Positions 8,215 to 16,702 of a stretch of DNA of 64,000 nucleotides are shown here, in pieces. Position numbers and translations under genes: made by a program. The notes beneath the pieces are model-generated. The model ran no database searches. It was not told the DNA's origin and was given only the letters and a program-made list of their open reading frames with translations. Position 1 is the stretch's first letter. Each line of letters starts with the position of its first letter. Source of the DNA: Deinococcus rubellus (GTDB lineage: Bacteria > Deinococcota > Deinococci > Deinococcales > Deinococcaceae); the NCBI RefSeq assembly GCF_025244745.1, contig NZ_CP104213.1, positions 2,673,501-2,737,500 of the forward strand, in the 5' to 3' direction.

Positions 8215-10863
8215 TCAAGTTGGTGGCCCGAACAGTTCCGCCCGGCTTTTCGTCTTCTTGGGCTGCGGCGTCGGTTCGCCGTCTGGCACTTGATTTCGGC
8301 TGAACCGCTCGCCCAGCCGTGAACTCAGCGCCATGATGGTCAGGGCCGGATTGGCGCTGCCCTGTGTGGGACAGGCGCTCCCGTCGGTGATGAACAGGTT
8401 CTGGGTGCCCCAGACTTTATGGTCACTGCTACACACACTGTCTTCCGGCGTATATCCCATCCGGTTGCCGCCGATCAGGTGGGCGAAGCGCTCGGTGGCG
8501 ATGATGTCCTGAGCGCCCGCCTGTTCCAGCAGCCCCTTGATGAACTTCTTGGCGTAGGCGATGTTGTCCTTGTCGTTCTGGTGCAGGGTGTGGTCGTAGC
8601 GGGCCACCGGCAGGCCATTGTGGTCCTTGACCTCGGCCAGCGTGACGCGGTTCTCGGGATGCGGCAGCAACTCGCACAGCCCGCCGATGCTGACCCAGTG
8701 GTTGTAATCGCGGGCGTACTCGCGCAGGGCGTCGCCCCAGTGGCCCTCACCCAGAATGTTCTCAGCAAAGCCGATCGGCAGCGGCCCGGTGGTCTGGATG
8801 GAAAAACCGCGCTTGAAGCCGCGCTGATCGTCGGTTTCGTAGAATTGCTCGGTGCTGACTTCGGGTGGTGGTGCTTTGTAGGTGCGGAGCATTTCGGGAA
8901 AGCGGCCCATCACAACGGGTGCGCCCTGCACCATCACGTAGCGGCCCACCTGATCGTGGCGGTTGCCCACGCCGCCTTCCCAACCTGGCTGGGCACTGTT
9001 GAGCAGGAGGCGCGGCGATTCAATGGAGTAGCCCGCCACGGCCACGCGTTTGGCCTTTTGCTGGCGAATCTGGCCGCCCCGGATGTATTCCACGCCCACC
9101 GCTTTGGAACCGTCCATCAGTACCTTGAGCGCCGTACTGTTGGCCCGAATCTCCGCGCCGTGGTTGATGGCGTCGGGAATATGCGTCACCAGCGGGCTTC
9201 CTTTGGCGTTCACCTTGCAGCCCTGCAAACAGAATCCACGGTAAATGCAGTGCGGGCGGTTGCCGAAGGTGCCGTTGGCGATTCCCACCGGGCCGACACG
9301 CATCGCCATACCGAACTTGTCTGCGCCAATGATCAGCCGCTCCGCCGCGCCGCTGATCGGGTGGGCGCTGTGGGTGTAGCGGTGAATGTGGCCCCACGGC
9401 CAGTCCTGCCCGGCGGCAGGCAGCTCCACCTCGCAGGCCTCGTAGTGCCGCGCCACGTCCCAGTAACTGATCGGCCAATCGGCTCCCACACCGTCCAGAC
9501 TCTGGGTCATGAAATCGGACGGGTGAAACCTCGGCACGTAACCGGCGTAGTGAATCATGCTGCCGCCGACCCCGTGGCCGGAGTTGTTCTTGCCCATTTC
9601 CACCGGGTTCTCGCCGCCGATGACGCGCTTACCGTTCCAGTAGATGTGGTGCGAGGCCGCCTCGTCGCTGACCCAGTCCTTGTCGGGGTCCCAGAAGGGG
9701 CCGCCTTCCAGCACCACGACTTTCCAGCCTGCCCGCGCCATCCGCTGGGCCAGGACTCCACCGCCCGCGCCCGCGCCGACGATCAGGAGATCGACTTCGT
9801 CTGTGTCGGCGTAGCGCTTCATCTTGTCCTGCGGCACCGCCCGCTTGTGAACGTGGAGCAGCTTGGCGCTGTCGTTGGCCTTGGGCTGAATCGCGCCCTT
9901 GAGCAGCCGCTTGTAGCCGGTGCCGCGAAACTGCGGCGGATTGGCCGCCAGCGCTCTGGAGATGCGCTCAGCGCGGGCGGCTTGAGACTTGAGCCAGTGA
10001 ATGTCCTCGGGTTCGTCGGCCTTCTGCTTGCTGCCGAGGTGCGCCTCATTGTCGCGCAGCAGTTGGGCGTTGATGTCTTTGGTTTCCGGCTTTTCCCAGG
10101 GTTCACGCTGGTCGCCGCCCTCACCCAGCGCCATGCCGAGCCGCATATAGCCGCGCGGGTAGGCCGGGCCACCAAAACCCACCTCGTTCCAGGCCCAGGG
10201 GTGACTGTAAAAACCTTCCAGAAGGCTGCGGCTGACGACCTTGAAAGCCCGCTTGACGCTCAGCTGATCCCAGACGCCGCCCGACAACGTGCCGTCCATG
10301 AAGTCGCTGAGGATTCCTGCCTTGACTTGCTGCGGCGCTTCGGCGTAGTTCGCCGCGCCTCTTCCCTGCGCCGAGTCGTTCAGCCCCCGCGCCACCTGCC
10401 GCCAGACGTCCTGATCGCTGGGCAGATCGTCGTACTGAAAGCCGTCCACGCCACCTTCTCCCGCCTTGTGCAACTTGGCGTCCACGTAGGCCAGCACGTC
10501 CACTCTGGGTTCGGTGTGCTGGGCCAGCAGCACGTCGGAAAAGGCAGATAAGGTGCGCCACTCGCCCAGGCTGAAGAACTTCGGCTGTCCATAAGTCTTG
10601 AGCCGTTCCAGCACCACCTGGCGCGTCACCTCGTCCCAGGCGTTTTCCTGCGAGAGAATGTCGTAATCGGGATAGCGCCCGTGCATCTGTGGGGTGATTC
10701 CGGCCCGCTGGCGCGGTAAATAGTTGGGGTCGGGAGCCTGGCCGCCGCGCTGCTTGGGCAGGTGGGCAGCGGAGCGGAAGGGGTCATTGGGGTCGAAGGG
10801 TTGACTGGAAGCGGTCTGAGCTATTGATTTCTTAAATTCGCTCACCGGGTCGCTGACGGTCAT
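8215..10863 (-). CDS. GMC oxidoreductase fused to gluconate 2-dehydrogenase subunit 3-like domain
   Basis: 882-aa flavoprotein. Residues about 85-240 resemble the small subunit 3 of membrane gluconate dehydrogenase (KFFSLGEWRTLSAFSDVLLA). The FAD domain starts near 357 with DLLIVGAGAGGGVLAQRMA and VVLEGGPF; the GMC signature VGGSMIHYAGYVPRFH lies near 433; the C-terminus has LFITDGSACPTQGSANPALT. In most organisms these two units are separate subunits of a three-part sugar-acid dehydrogenase with a cytochrome c. Here they are one chain, and the operon also encodes a cytochrome-c-bearing oxidase subunit II. Substrate is unknown; a sugar, sugar acid or polyol is likely. Its start overlaps the preceding small membrane gene by ATGA. 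Confidence 0.9.
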   Translation of the reverse strand: MTVSDPVSEFKKSIAQTASSQPFDPNDPFRSAAHLPKQRGGQAPDPNYLPRQRAGITPQMHGRYPDYDILSQENAWDEVTRQVVLERLKTYGQPKFFSLGEWRTLSAFSDVLLAQHTEPRVDVLAYVDAKLHKAGEGGVDGFQYDDLPSDQDVWRQVARGLNDSAQGRGAANYAEAPQQVKAGILSDFMDGTLSGGVWDQLSVKRAFKVVSRSLLEGFYSHPWAWNEVGFGGPAYPRGYMRLGMALGEGGDQREPWEKPETKDINAQLLRDNEAHLGSKQKADEPEDIHWLKSQAARAERISRALAANPPQFRGTGYKRLLKGAIQPKANDSAKLLHVHKRAVPQDKMKRYADTDEVDLLIVGAGAGGGVLAQRMARAGWKVVVLEGGPFWDPDKDWVSDEAASHHIYWNGKRVIGGENPVEMGKNNSGHGVGGSMIHYAGYVPRFHPSDFMTQSLDGVGADWPISYWDVARHYEACEVELPAAGQDWPWGHIHRYTHSAHPISGAAERLIIGADKFGMAMRVGPVGIANGTFGNRPHCIYRGFCLQGCKVNAKGSPLVTHIPDAINHGAEIRANSTALKVLMDGSKAVGVEYIRGGQIRQQKAKRVAVAGYSIESPRLLLNSAQPGWEGGVGNRHDQVGRYVMVQGAPVVMGRFPEMLRTYKAPPPEVSTEQFYETDDQRGFKRGFSIQTTGPLPIGFAENILGEGHWGDALREYARDYNHWVSIGGLCELLPHPENRVTLAEVKDHNGLPVARYDHTLHQNDKDNIAYAKKFIKGLLEQAGAQDIIATERFAHLIGGNRMGYTPEDSVCSSDHKVWGTQNLFITDGSACPTQGSANPALTIMALSSRLGERFSRNQVPDGEPTPQPKKTKSRAELFGPPT

Positions 10864-11321
10864 TCGTCTTCACCTTCGCGGCGCACCAGCGAGGCCAGCA
10901 GGCCCATGCCGCCCACCATTGCAAACAGGCCCGGCGCGATCACGGGCGGCCCCATCACCAGGTTGTAGCGGGCGTAGTCCCAGCCGCCCGGCTTGCGGGC
11001 CACACCGCGTGCGTGCAGAATCAGCCCGGCCAGCCCGGTCAGCACGTACAGTCCGGCGGCAACGGGCAGCGCAGTCTTGGCGGCTCGGCGGCTGAAAATT
11101 CCGGCGATACCGGCCACCACAATCGGCGGCGTGACCACGATGGGTGACCACATCAGGCGGTTGCTGAACGAACCTTTGTAATGCTCGTAATACACCTCGG
11201 CGCACACCAGAATCGCGCTCGCCGCCGTCACGCCGGACATGCTCCTTTCAAAGCGGCCCTGATTCACGTCGCGCAACACGGCCCTGACGTCCTGCTTTAT
11301 GGTCTTTTCCAGCGTGCTCAT
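10860..11321 (-). CDS. small membrane protein next to GMC oxidoreductase
   Basis: 153-aa protein with a polar N-terminal amphipathic stretch (1-30) and four hydrophobic segments, at about 31-44, 58-75, 84-104 and 123-146. I recognise no named family. It overlaps both neighbours by ATGA, so it is produced with the VKOR-like protein and the GMC dehydrogenase. A role as membrane anchor or quinone-side partner for the dehydrogenase is possible but is only inferred from position. Confidence 0.75.
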   Translation of the reverse strand: MSTLEKTIKQDVRAVLRDVNQGRFERSMSGVTAASAILVCAEVYYEHYKGSFSNRLMWSPIVVTPPIVVAGIAGIFSRRAAKTALPVAAGLYVLTGLAGLILHARGVARKPGGWDYARYNLVMGPPVIAPGLFAMVGGMGLLASLVRREGEDE

Positions 11322-11704
11322 TGCTCACCCCACAACGCCGCCGTGCTTACTGCGCTCGCGCCCAGAGCGATCAGGCACCAGCCGCACAGCTCTTTCTCCT
11401 TGAGGTAGGTGCCACCCGAACGCGAGACGGCGTAGAGCAGGTCAAGCGCGACCTTGTAACGGGCCAGCGAACTGCCGCGCGAAACGAGCAGCAGCGTCAG
11501 GGCGTAGCTGCCGATGCCCAGCGGGCCGTCCGGCAGGCCCAGCACCTTGCTGTCTTCAGAGGTCGTCAACTCGTTGGACTGAAATACCGCGCCGGGCAGC
11601 TCCGGCAACTTCTCAATCCAGCCGAACTGCCGGGCGCTGATGATGGCCAGCGAGGCGAGGGCCGTTACTGTCGCGGCGGTGGCGACTTTATCGGCGGAGC
11701 GCAC
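11318..11704 (-). CDS. VKOR-like membrane protein, one cysteine pair only
   Basis: 128-aa four-helix membrane protein resembling vitamin K epoxide reductases. The core CGWCLIALGASA near residue 108 supplies the membrane CXXC that faces the quinone, and SKVLGLPDGPLGIGSYALTL matches the second-helix region of the family. The two loop cysteines that normally precede this second region are absent; Ser, Leu and Thr occupy the stretch. The active CXXC may still contact quinone, but the usual relay to DsbA/thioredoxin-like partners should not work the normal way. The GTG start lies inside the end of the SDR gene, with GGGGGGTG as ribosome-binding site. Confidence 0.75.
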   Translation of the reverse strand: MRSADKVATAATVTALASLAIISARQFGWIEKLPELPGAVFQSNELTTSEDSKVLGLPDGPLGIGSYALTLLLVSRGSSLARYKVALDLLYAVSRSGGTYLKEKELCGWCLIALGASAVSTAALWGEQ

Positions 11705-12698
11705 GGCCCACCCCCCAAATGCTTGCCGCCGTCACGACCAGCGCGGTGGCGAACATGGAGCGGTGCATGTCGAGCGGCAACTGCCAGCTGATGTTCTTGG
11801 CGCGGTCATCAAATCGGCCATGCATTCCCCAGTCTTTTTCATCGTCCAGCGGGTGGAACATGTTGTCGGGAGCGTCTTTCGGCTGCGTCTGATCGGTCAT
11901 CTGGCCGTTGATACCCGTCTTCGCCAGATACCAGTCCCCGAGAGCGGGCAGGAAATTGTTGCCCCAGACCGCCACCCAGGTCGACGCCCCCACCAGCAGC
12001 TCGCGGCGTCCGGTGTCGGCGGCGTAGAGAATCGCCTCGGCGGGAATTTCCGGCTGAAAAATGGGCGGCACAGGTTGCGCCCGGCGCGGCATCCGGCTTC
12101 TGAGCCAGTCGAACTGCGGGGTATTGATGGCAGGCATCTGCACCATGCTGACCGTCACGTTGCTGTTCTCGCTGAGCAGCTCGGCCCGCAGCGAATCGCA
12201 AAACCCCTGGATGGCGTGCTTGCTGCCGCAGTAAGCGCTTTGCAGCGGAATGCCCCGGTACGCCAGCGCCGAGCCGAACTGGATGATCCGCCCCGAATCG
12301 CGCGGCAGCATCCGCTTGAGCGCCGACAGCGTGCCGTAGACGAAGCCCAGGTAGTTGACCTCGGTGACGCGCTTGTATTCTTCCGGCTTCATGTCCTTGA
12401 CATAGCTGAACACCCCAGTCATGGCGACGTTGACCCACACGTCAATTGGGCCGAGTTCGGTTTCGATGCGCTCGGCTGCCGCCTCCACCGCGTCGGCGTC
12501 GGCCACGTCGCACTGCACGACCAAGGCCTTGCCGCCCACCGATTCCACCTCGGTTTTCGCGCCTTCCAGCCCGGCCTTGCCGCGTGCGATCAAGGCCACC
12601 GTGTCGCCGCGCTTGCCAAATGCCACGGCGACAGCCCGGCCCGCTCCGGCACTCGCGCCGGTCACGACTACAATTTTAGGTTTCTTCTGTTCGGTCAT
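11688..12698 (-). CDS. short-chain dehydrogenase/reductase with C-terminal membrane segment
   Basis: 336-aa NAD(P)-dependent SDR. The Rossmann motif TGASAGAGRA is at 13-22; the acidic CDVADAD and the Asn-bearing WVNVAMTG follow; the active-site motif is SAYCGSKHA near 153-161. The family core ends near 250; the extra C-terminus ends in a hydrophobic segment (about 312-330, MFATALVVTAASIWGVG), suggesting membrane attachment. The ATG chosen has GGAGGT five nt upstream and overlaps the stop of the enolase-family gene; the ATG four codons earlier lacks a site. Substrate is unknown; dehydrogenation of a polyol or sugar derivative fits the operon. Confidence 0.88.
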   Translation of the reverse strand: MTEQKKPKIVVVTGASAGAGRAVAVAFGKRGDTVALIARGKAGLEGAKTEVESVGGKALVVQCDVADADAVEAAAERIETELGPIDVWVNVAMTGVFSYVKDMKPEEYKRVTEVNYLGFVYGTLSALKRMLPRDSGRIIQFGSALAYRGIPLQSAYCGSKHAIQGFCDSLRAELLSENSNVTVSMVQMPAINTPQFDWLRSRMPRRAQPVPPIFQPEIPAEAILYAADTGRRELLVGASTWVAVWGNNFLPALGDWYLAKTGINGQMTDQTQPKDAPDNMFHPLDDEKDWGMHGRFDDRAKNISWQLPLDMHRSMFATALVVTAASIWGVGRALRR

Positions 12699-13828
12699 CT
12701 TGACCTCCATTCGCCCGTCAAATACGGCTGGGCGTCTTTTTCCTTGAACCTCAAGCCGTGTCCCGGCTGAGCTGGCAGCGGATACAGTTCGCCCGCTTCC
12801 AGAATCGGTAGACCTTCAAAAAACATAGATTCAATCCGGACGTGATCGTAGAAATACTCCACGTTGACCACGTTGGGCAGCGCCGAGGCGATGGACGCGT
12901 GCAGGGCGGGTGCGGTGTGGGCGCTCATCGGAATGCCTGCGCCCTGTGCCTGGGCCGCCGCCGACAGAAAACCGCTTACGCCGCCGCAGCGCGTGGCGTC
13001 GGCCTGAAGGGTGTCCACCGCGCCCGCCGAGAGCAGGTGGTGAAAATAGGTCGGCGTGTAGCCGTACTCGCCCGCCGCGATCTGCATGAAACCGGGAGCG
13101 CGGTCACGGATCAGGCGCAATCCCTCTAAATCGTCGCTGGAGACGGGTTCCTCAAACCAGGTCACATTCAGATCGGCGAAGCGTTCTGCAAACCCCAGCG
13201 CCTGTTTGCGGCTGTAGGCTCCGTTGGCGTCCACAAATAGCGCCACATCGTTGCCGATGGCGGCACGGGCGGCCTTGACGCGGTTCAGGTCGTCCTCGGG
13301 GCGGCTGCCGATCTTCATTTTGACGGCCTTCAAACCTTGCTGTGCCCAGCCGCCGAGCTGCTGTTCCAGTTGCGAAAGGGTCTGCGAGGTGAAGCCGCCG
13401 CTGCCGTAAGCCATGACGTGCGTCCGTGCGCCGCCCAGCAATTGAAGCAGCGAAATGTCCAGCGAGCGGGCCTTGAGGTCGTGCAGGGCGTTGTCCAGCG
13501 CCGAAATTGCGCCCGCCACCACACCCGGCCAGCCCAGGTTACGAACGGCTCCCGCCATCGTCCAGAAGTGCCGGGCCGTGTCCAGCGGGGCTTGCCCTTG
13601 CAGCAGCGGCCAGAGTGTGTGGCGAGCGATTTCCAGCGCCGCCGCATCCACGTAGGCGTAGCCCAGCCCGGTTTGATTGCCCGCCGTGACCTGAGCGATC
13701 AGCACGCCCGTACTGTCCCAGCGGGCGGTGCCGTCGGTCTCGGCGCGGTCCTGCCCGAAGGAGTGGGTGGGGACTTTGTAGGTTCGGAGATGGACGGTGG
13801 TGAGGGGAGGCAGTTGGGTGTGGGGCAT
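12695..13828 (-). CDS. mandelate racemase/muconate lactonizing enzyme family protein
   Basis: 377-aa enolase-superfamily protein that abstracts the proton alpha to a carboxylate. Catalytic features are visible: Lys pair in VKMKIG (170-172), metal ligands D200 (FVDANGAY), E226/E227 (WFEEPV) and E254 (AAGEYGY), and the second base candidate H304 (SAHTAPALH). The N-terminal capping domain covers about 1-125. The set is compatible with a sugar-acid dehydratase such as galactonate or gluconate dehydratase, which would fit the oxidoreductase next door; the exact acid cannot be read from sequence. AAGGAGG sits 8 nt before the chosen ATG, 44 nt after the TPP-enzyme stop. Confidence 0.88.
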   Translation of the reverse strand: MPHTQLPPLTTVHLRTYKVPTHSFGQDRAETDGTARWDSTGVLIAQVTAGNQTGLGYAYVDAAALEIARHTLWPLLQGQAPLDTARHFWTMAGAVRNLGWPGVVAGAISALDNALHDLKARSLDISLLQLLGGARTHVMAYGSGGFTSQTLSQLEQQLGGWAQQGLKAVKMKIGSRPEDDLNRVKAARAAIGNDVALFVDANGAYSRKQALGFAERFADLNVTWFEEPVSSDDLEGLRLIRDRAPGFMQIAAGEYGYTPTYFHHLLSAGAVDTLQADATRCGGVSGFLSAAAQAQGAGIPMSAHTAPALHASIASALPNVVNVEYFYDHVRIESMFFEGLPILEAGELYPLPAQPGHGLRFKEKDAQPYLTGEWRSR

Positions 13829-13872
13829 GAGTTTGGCCTCCTTTTGAGGCGAGTGGAACGGGGACACGTTGG

Positions 13873-15708
13873 TTAGTTGTTCTTCTCGCCTTCCTTGTCC
13901 TGCCCGATGTGCAAGATGCCCTTGGCCCGCTCCACGCCCTCGGTGAACAGCGCTTTGGCCGAGTCCACGATCACGCTGCCTTCTTCCGGGTCGCCTTTCA
14001 GGAGCGCCTTGGCGGTGTTGAGCATGTACTGACGGCTGATGTGGGCCGGAATCGGCGGCACGTTCTTGTCCACATAAGCGTCGATCAGCGTCACGCCCCG
14101 GTGGGCAAAAGCCTCGTCCCAGGCAGCCCCCACGTCGTCACCCTTCTTGAGTCGGATGCCTTTGAAGCCCAGCAGCTCGGCGTATCCGGCGTAGTCGATG
14201 CTCTCCACGTCCTGCGAGGTGTCCCACAGCGGATTGCCGTCCTCGGTCCGCATTTCCCAGGACACCTGCTCCAGATCGTCGTTGTGCAGCACCAGAATGA
14301 TGAACTGCGGGTTTTCCCAGTCCTTCATGTACTTCTTGATGGTGATCAGTTCGTTCATGCCCAGCATCTGAAACGCGCCGTCGCCGATGGTGCAGATGAC
14401 ACAGCGCTCGGAATAGGCGAACTTGGCCGCCGTGGCGTAGGGCATGGCCGCCAGCATGGTCGCCAGCCGCCCAGACAGATCGCCCATCATGCCCCGGCGC
14501 AGCCGGATGTGATGGCCATACCAGTCGGCGGTGGTGCCCGCGTCGCAGGTGACGATGGCCTGCGGAGGCAGCCGCTTATTCAGCTCGTGATACACCAGAC
14601 GCGGATTGAGTTTCTCGTATTCCACCTCGGCCTGCGCTTGCTCTTCCTGATCCCAGTCGTGCATGGCGTCGGCGAGCATCCTCTGGAAGCTCAGATCGGT
14701 CTTGGTGTCCAGATGCGGAATCAGCGCCGCGAGCGTGGCTTTCACGTCGCCCCACAGATTGACCTCGGTGGGGTAACGCAGCCCCATCTGTTCGGGCTTG
14801 AGGTCCACCTGAATGGCCCGCGCCTGGCCGGTCTTGGGCAAAAATTCGGCATACGGGTAATTGGTACCGAGCATCAGCAGGGTGTCGCAGTCCTTCATCA
14901 TGGTCAGGCTGGGGCCGGAACCGAGCAGGCCGAGTTGCTGGGTGTGATGCGGCACGTCACTGGGGACCACCTGTTTGCCGCGCAGCGCGGTGATGATGCC
15001 CGCACCGGTCAGCTCAGCCACCTTCAGCACCTCGTCGGTGGCCCCGTTCGCACCGTGCCCGACGATCATGGCGACTTTCTTGCCCGCGTTCAGGATAGCG
15101 GCGGCTTTCTTGAGTTCGTCTTCCGGCGGCGTGATCTGAATGGACGGAGCCACAGCGCTGCTGCGCGACACCCAGTGTTCGCGGCCCGCGTCTTCCATCT
15201 TCATGCCCTGAATGTCGTGCGGCAGAATAATCACGGCAGGGGCGAGGCGGGTGCGGGCGGTGCGAAAGGCGGTGTCCACGACGGCCTGGGCCTGCTCCGG
15301 CGAGACAATGGTCTGCACGTAGCAGGCCACGTCGGCAAACGTCCGCTCCAGATTGTTTTCCTGCTGCTCGAAGGTGCCCAGCGAGGCCAGGCCCTGCTGC
15401 CCCACGATGGCGACCACCGGCTGATTGTCCATCTTGGCGTCGTACAGGCCATTGAGCATGTGAAACGCGCCGGGGCTGGAAGTGGCGATGCACACCCCCA
15501 CCTCGCCGGTAAATTTGGCGTGGGCAGTGGCCATCAGGGCGCAGATTTCCTCGTGGGTCGGGCGGATGTACTTCAGGCCCTCGCCCTTGCGCTCCGCCTT
15601 GCCCAGTGCGCCGTCGAACTCGCCGATGCCGTCGCCAGGAAAGCCGAAGACCCGTGTGACACCCCACTGCTGAATACGGTCAATGACAAAATCGCTGACG
15701 GTGCTCAT
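13873..15708 (-). CDS. TPP-dependent enzyme of the pyruvate oxidase/acetolactate synthase family
   Basis: 611-aa thiamine diphosphate enzyme with N (1-180), middle (195-330) and C (370-545) domains in the standard order. The catalytic Glu lies in RPTHEEICAL (about E53), and the TPP/Mg motif starts at GDGAFQMLGMNEL (442 on). The motif YDAKMDNQPVVAIVGQQG resembles pyruvate-oxidase-like proteins annotated as TPP-requiring enzymes. There is no membrane segment. It is the first large gene of the 15-kb train, with AAAGGAGG before the ATG. It may decarboxylate or oxidise pyruvate or another 2-oxoacid; product not determinable here. Confidence 0.88.
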   Translation of the reverse strand: MSTVSDFVIDRIQQWGVTRVFGFPGDGIGEFDGALGKAERKGEGLKYIRPTHEEICALMATAHAKFTGEVGVCIATSSPGAFHMLNGLYDAKMDNQPVVAIVGQQGLASLGTFEQQENNLERTFADVACYVQTIVSPEQAQAVVDTAFRTARTRLAPAVIILPHDIQGMKMEDAGREHWVSRSSAVAPSIQITPPEDELKKAAAILNAGKKVAMIVGHGANGATDEVLKVAELTGAGIITALRGKQVVPSDVPHHTQQLGLLGSGPSLTMMKDCDTLLMLGTNYPYAEFLPKTGQARAIQVDLKPEQMGLRYPTEVNLWGDVKATLAALIPHLDTKTDLSFQRMLADAMHDWDQEEQAQAEVEYEKLNPRLVYHELNKRLPPQAIVTCDAGTTADWYGHHIRLRRGMMGDLSGRLATMLAAMPYATAAKFAYSERCVICTIGDGAFQMLGMNELITIKKYMKDWENPQFIILVLHNDDLEQVSWEMRTEDGNPLWDTSQDVESIDYAGYAELLGFKGIRLKKGDDVGAAWDEAFAHRGVTLIDAYVDKNVPPIPAHISRQYMLNTAKALLKGDPEEGSVIVDSAKALFTEGVERAKGILHIGQDKEGEKNN

Positions 15709-15887
15709 ACGCTTCCTCCTTTGAGCTGGGTTGGTCTGTGCAGAGTCGGGCGCTGAAACACCGTTAATGGTGCTGACCACTCCCAATGAAATGACGCCAC
15801 CTCAGCAAGGTGGTTGCCTTTGGCCCGCAACAGTTTCAGAGCCGGGATGACCACTCCCCGGCTCGGTGTCCAACTCTTCTGATTCAC
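15705..15887 (-). CDS. possible 60-aa upstream ORF of the TPP-enzyme operon
   Basis: GTG-initiated frame with AAGGGGG upstream, whose TGA overlaps the ATG of the TPP enzyme (ATGA), the same coupling used throughout this operon. The peptide is basic and has no recognised domain. Two hairpins lie within it (arms at 15797-15802/15808-15813 and 15839-15846/15857-15864), which may mean the stretch is a structured leader instead of a gene. I would keep it as a candidate only. Confidence 0.25.
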   Translation of the reverse strand: MNQKSWTPSRGVVIPALKLLRAKGNHLAEVASFHWEWSAPLTVFQRPTLHRPTQLKGGSV

Positions 15888-15988
15888 ATTGCCCCCTTAC
15901 CGTTCCTGCCGTTCAGCTCGACTTGTGTTCATCGGGTGCGGCAGTCGTGCGTTCTGTTCAACTGTCACCCCAAAATCTGGTGAATAGA

Positions 15989-16059
15989 TGAAATCGAATT
16001 TCACCAAAACACCGAGTATAAGCACAAAGTTAAATTGTAGCTCATGAACTCGTGTTCAT
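15989..16059 (-). promoter_or_regulatory. candidate promoter with two palindromic operators for the 15-kb operon
   Basis: On the minus strand a TATACT -10 box lies at 16020-16015. A perfect palindrome TGAAATCGAATTTCA (15989-16003), nested in a TGGTGAA/TTCACCA repeat (15978-16006), sits just downstream of the expected start site. A second perfect palindrome ATGAACTCGTGTTCAT (16044-16059) sits over the -35 region. No good -35 was found, consistent with an activated promoter. The transcript leader would be about 300 nt. Assignment to a regulator family is not possible from sequence alone. Confidence 0.45.
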
Positions 16060-16220
16060 CTTCAAAAAACGATTGTAAAGCAGGCAGAATGCTCACTCTC
16101 TACCTTCCACAATGCTAGGGAGTCATTTCATTCTAAATTAACTTAGAGCCGTCAAACTCAAATATAGCTTTAGATTCGAGGCCAATTCTCTTGCAACACG
16201 TATAGTTTTATAAAATTCAG

Positions 16221-16271
16221 CTGAGGTCAAAGACGTGCCCGAACATTGGGCAACCGCTCCATAGACCTCAG
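16221..16271 (-). terminator. branched stem-loop downstream of ferredoxin gene
   Basis: Outer arms CTGAGGTC (16221-16228) and GACCTCAG (16264-16271) enclose an inner TGCCC/GGGCA hairpin. It lies 14 nt beyond the stop of the 2Fe-2S protein. There is no strong U-run, so termination is only a candidate role. Confidence 0.35.
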
Positions 16272-16284
16272 ACCACGCCTGATT

Positions 16285-16626
16285 TCAGGGGCCGTAGCGT
16301 TGAAGAGCAGGCAATTCAGTTTCGTCATGCATCGCCTGAGCCACTTCGCGGGCCAGCAGCACATTCACCGCCGCGTACCAGGCTTCTTCCATCGCGCCGT
16401 TCCTGGTGCGGTAACACACCATCACCGGACCGAAACCGCACGCACCCAGGCAGCCCGACTCGGTCAAGCGCAGGCTGCCGCCGGACTTGTAGTAGGCCAG
16501 CTTGTCGCGTTCCAGCACGTTCCAGAGGGCGCGGTAGAGCAGATCGGAGCCCCGCGCCTTGCAATTGCTGTTCTGGCAGACCAGCAGGTGGCCGCGTGTG
16601 GCAAAGGACTTGGGGCCAGGAGGCAT
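16285..16626 (-). CDS. 2Fe-2S thioredoxin-like ferredoxin
   Basis: 113-aa protein of the thioredoxin-fold [2Fe-2S] ferredoxin family. Four cysteines fit the cluster pattern: C17 and C22 in LVCQNSNCKARG, and C59 and C63 in SGCLGACGFGPVMVCY. The length is normal for the stand-alone family. Such proteins act as small electron carriers, and homologous domains occur in NuoE and hydrogenase subunits. The gene is divergent from the exporter gene and a TAAGCT -10-like box lies 9 nt before the ATG. Confidence 0.85.
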   Translation of the reverse strand: MPPGPKSFATRGHLLVCQNSNCKARGSDLLYRALWNVLERDKLAYYKSGGSLRLTESGCLGACGFGPVMVCYRTRNGAMEEAWYAAVNVLLAREVAQAMHDETELPALQRYGP

Positions 16627-16702
16627 CAGCCATCCAGCTTACACGGGCGCAGCTGGGTACTCGGGTGCAAGTCTTGCAAAGCGGCGGGGCTAAAGTGGGG
16701 GC

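Larger units (their letters stand above)
15888..16284. other. AT-rich intergenic region
   Basis: This stretch holds no convincing gene. It is clearly richer in A and T than the rest of the window, especially 15960-16220. It contains the palindromes annotated separately and, near its right end, a branched inverted repeat. Its composition may reflect a regulatory region or residual acquired DNA. Confidence 0.6.

Noticed and set aside
8419..10551. 710-codon open frame on the plus strand
   Set aside because: Antisense to the GMC oxidoreductase, whose motifs are clear on the minus strand.
13909..15756. 615-codon open frame on the plus strand
   Set aside because: Antisense shadow of the TPP enzyme.
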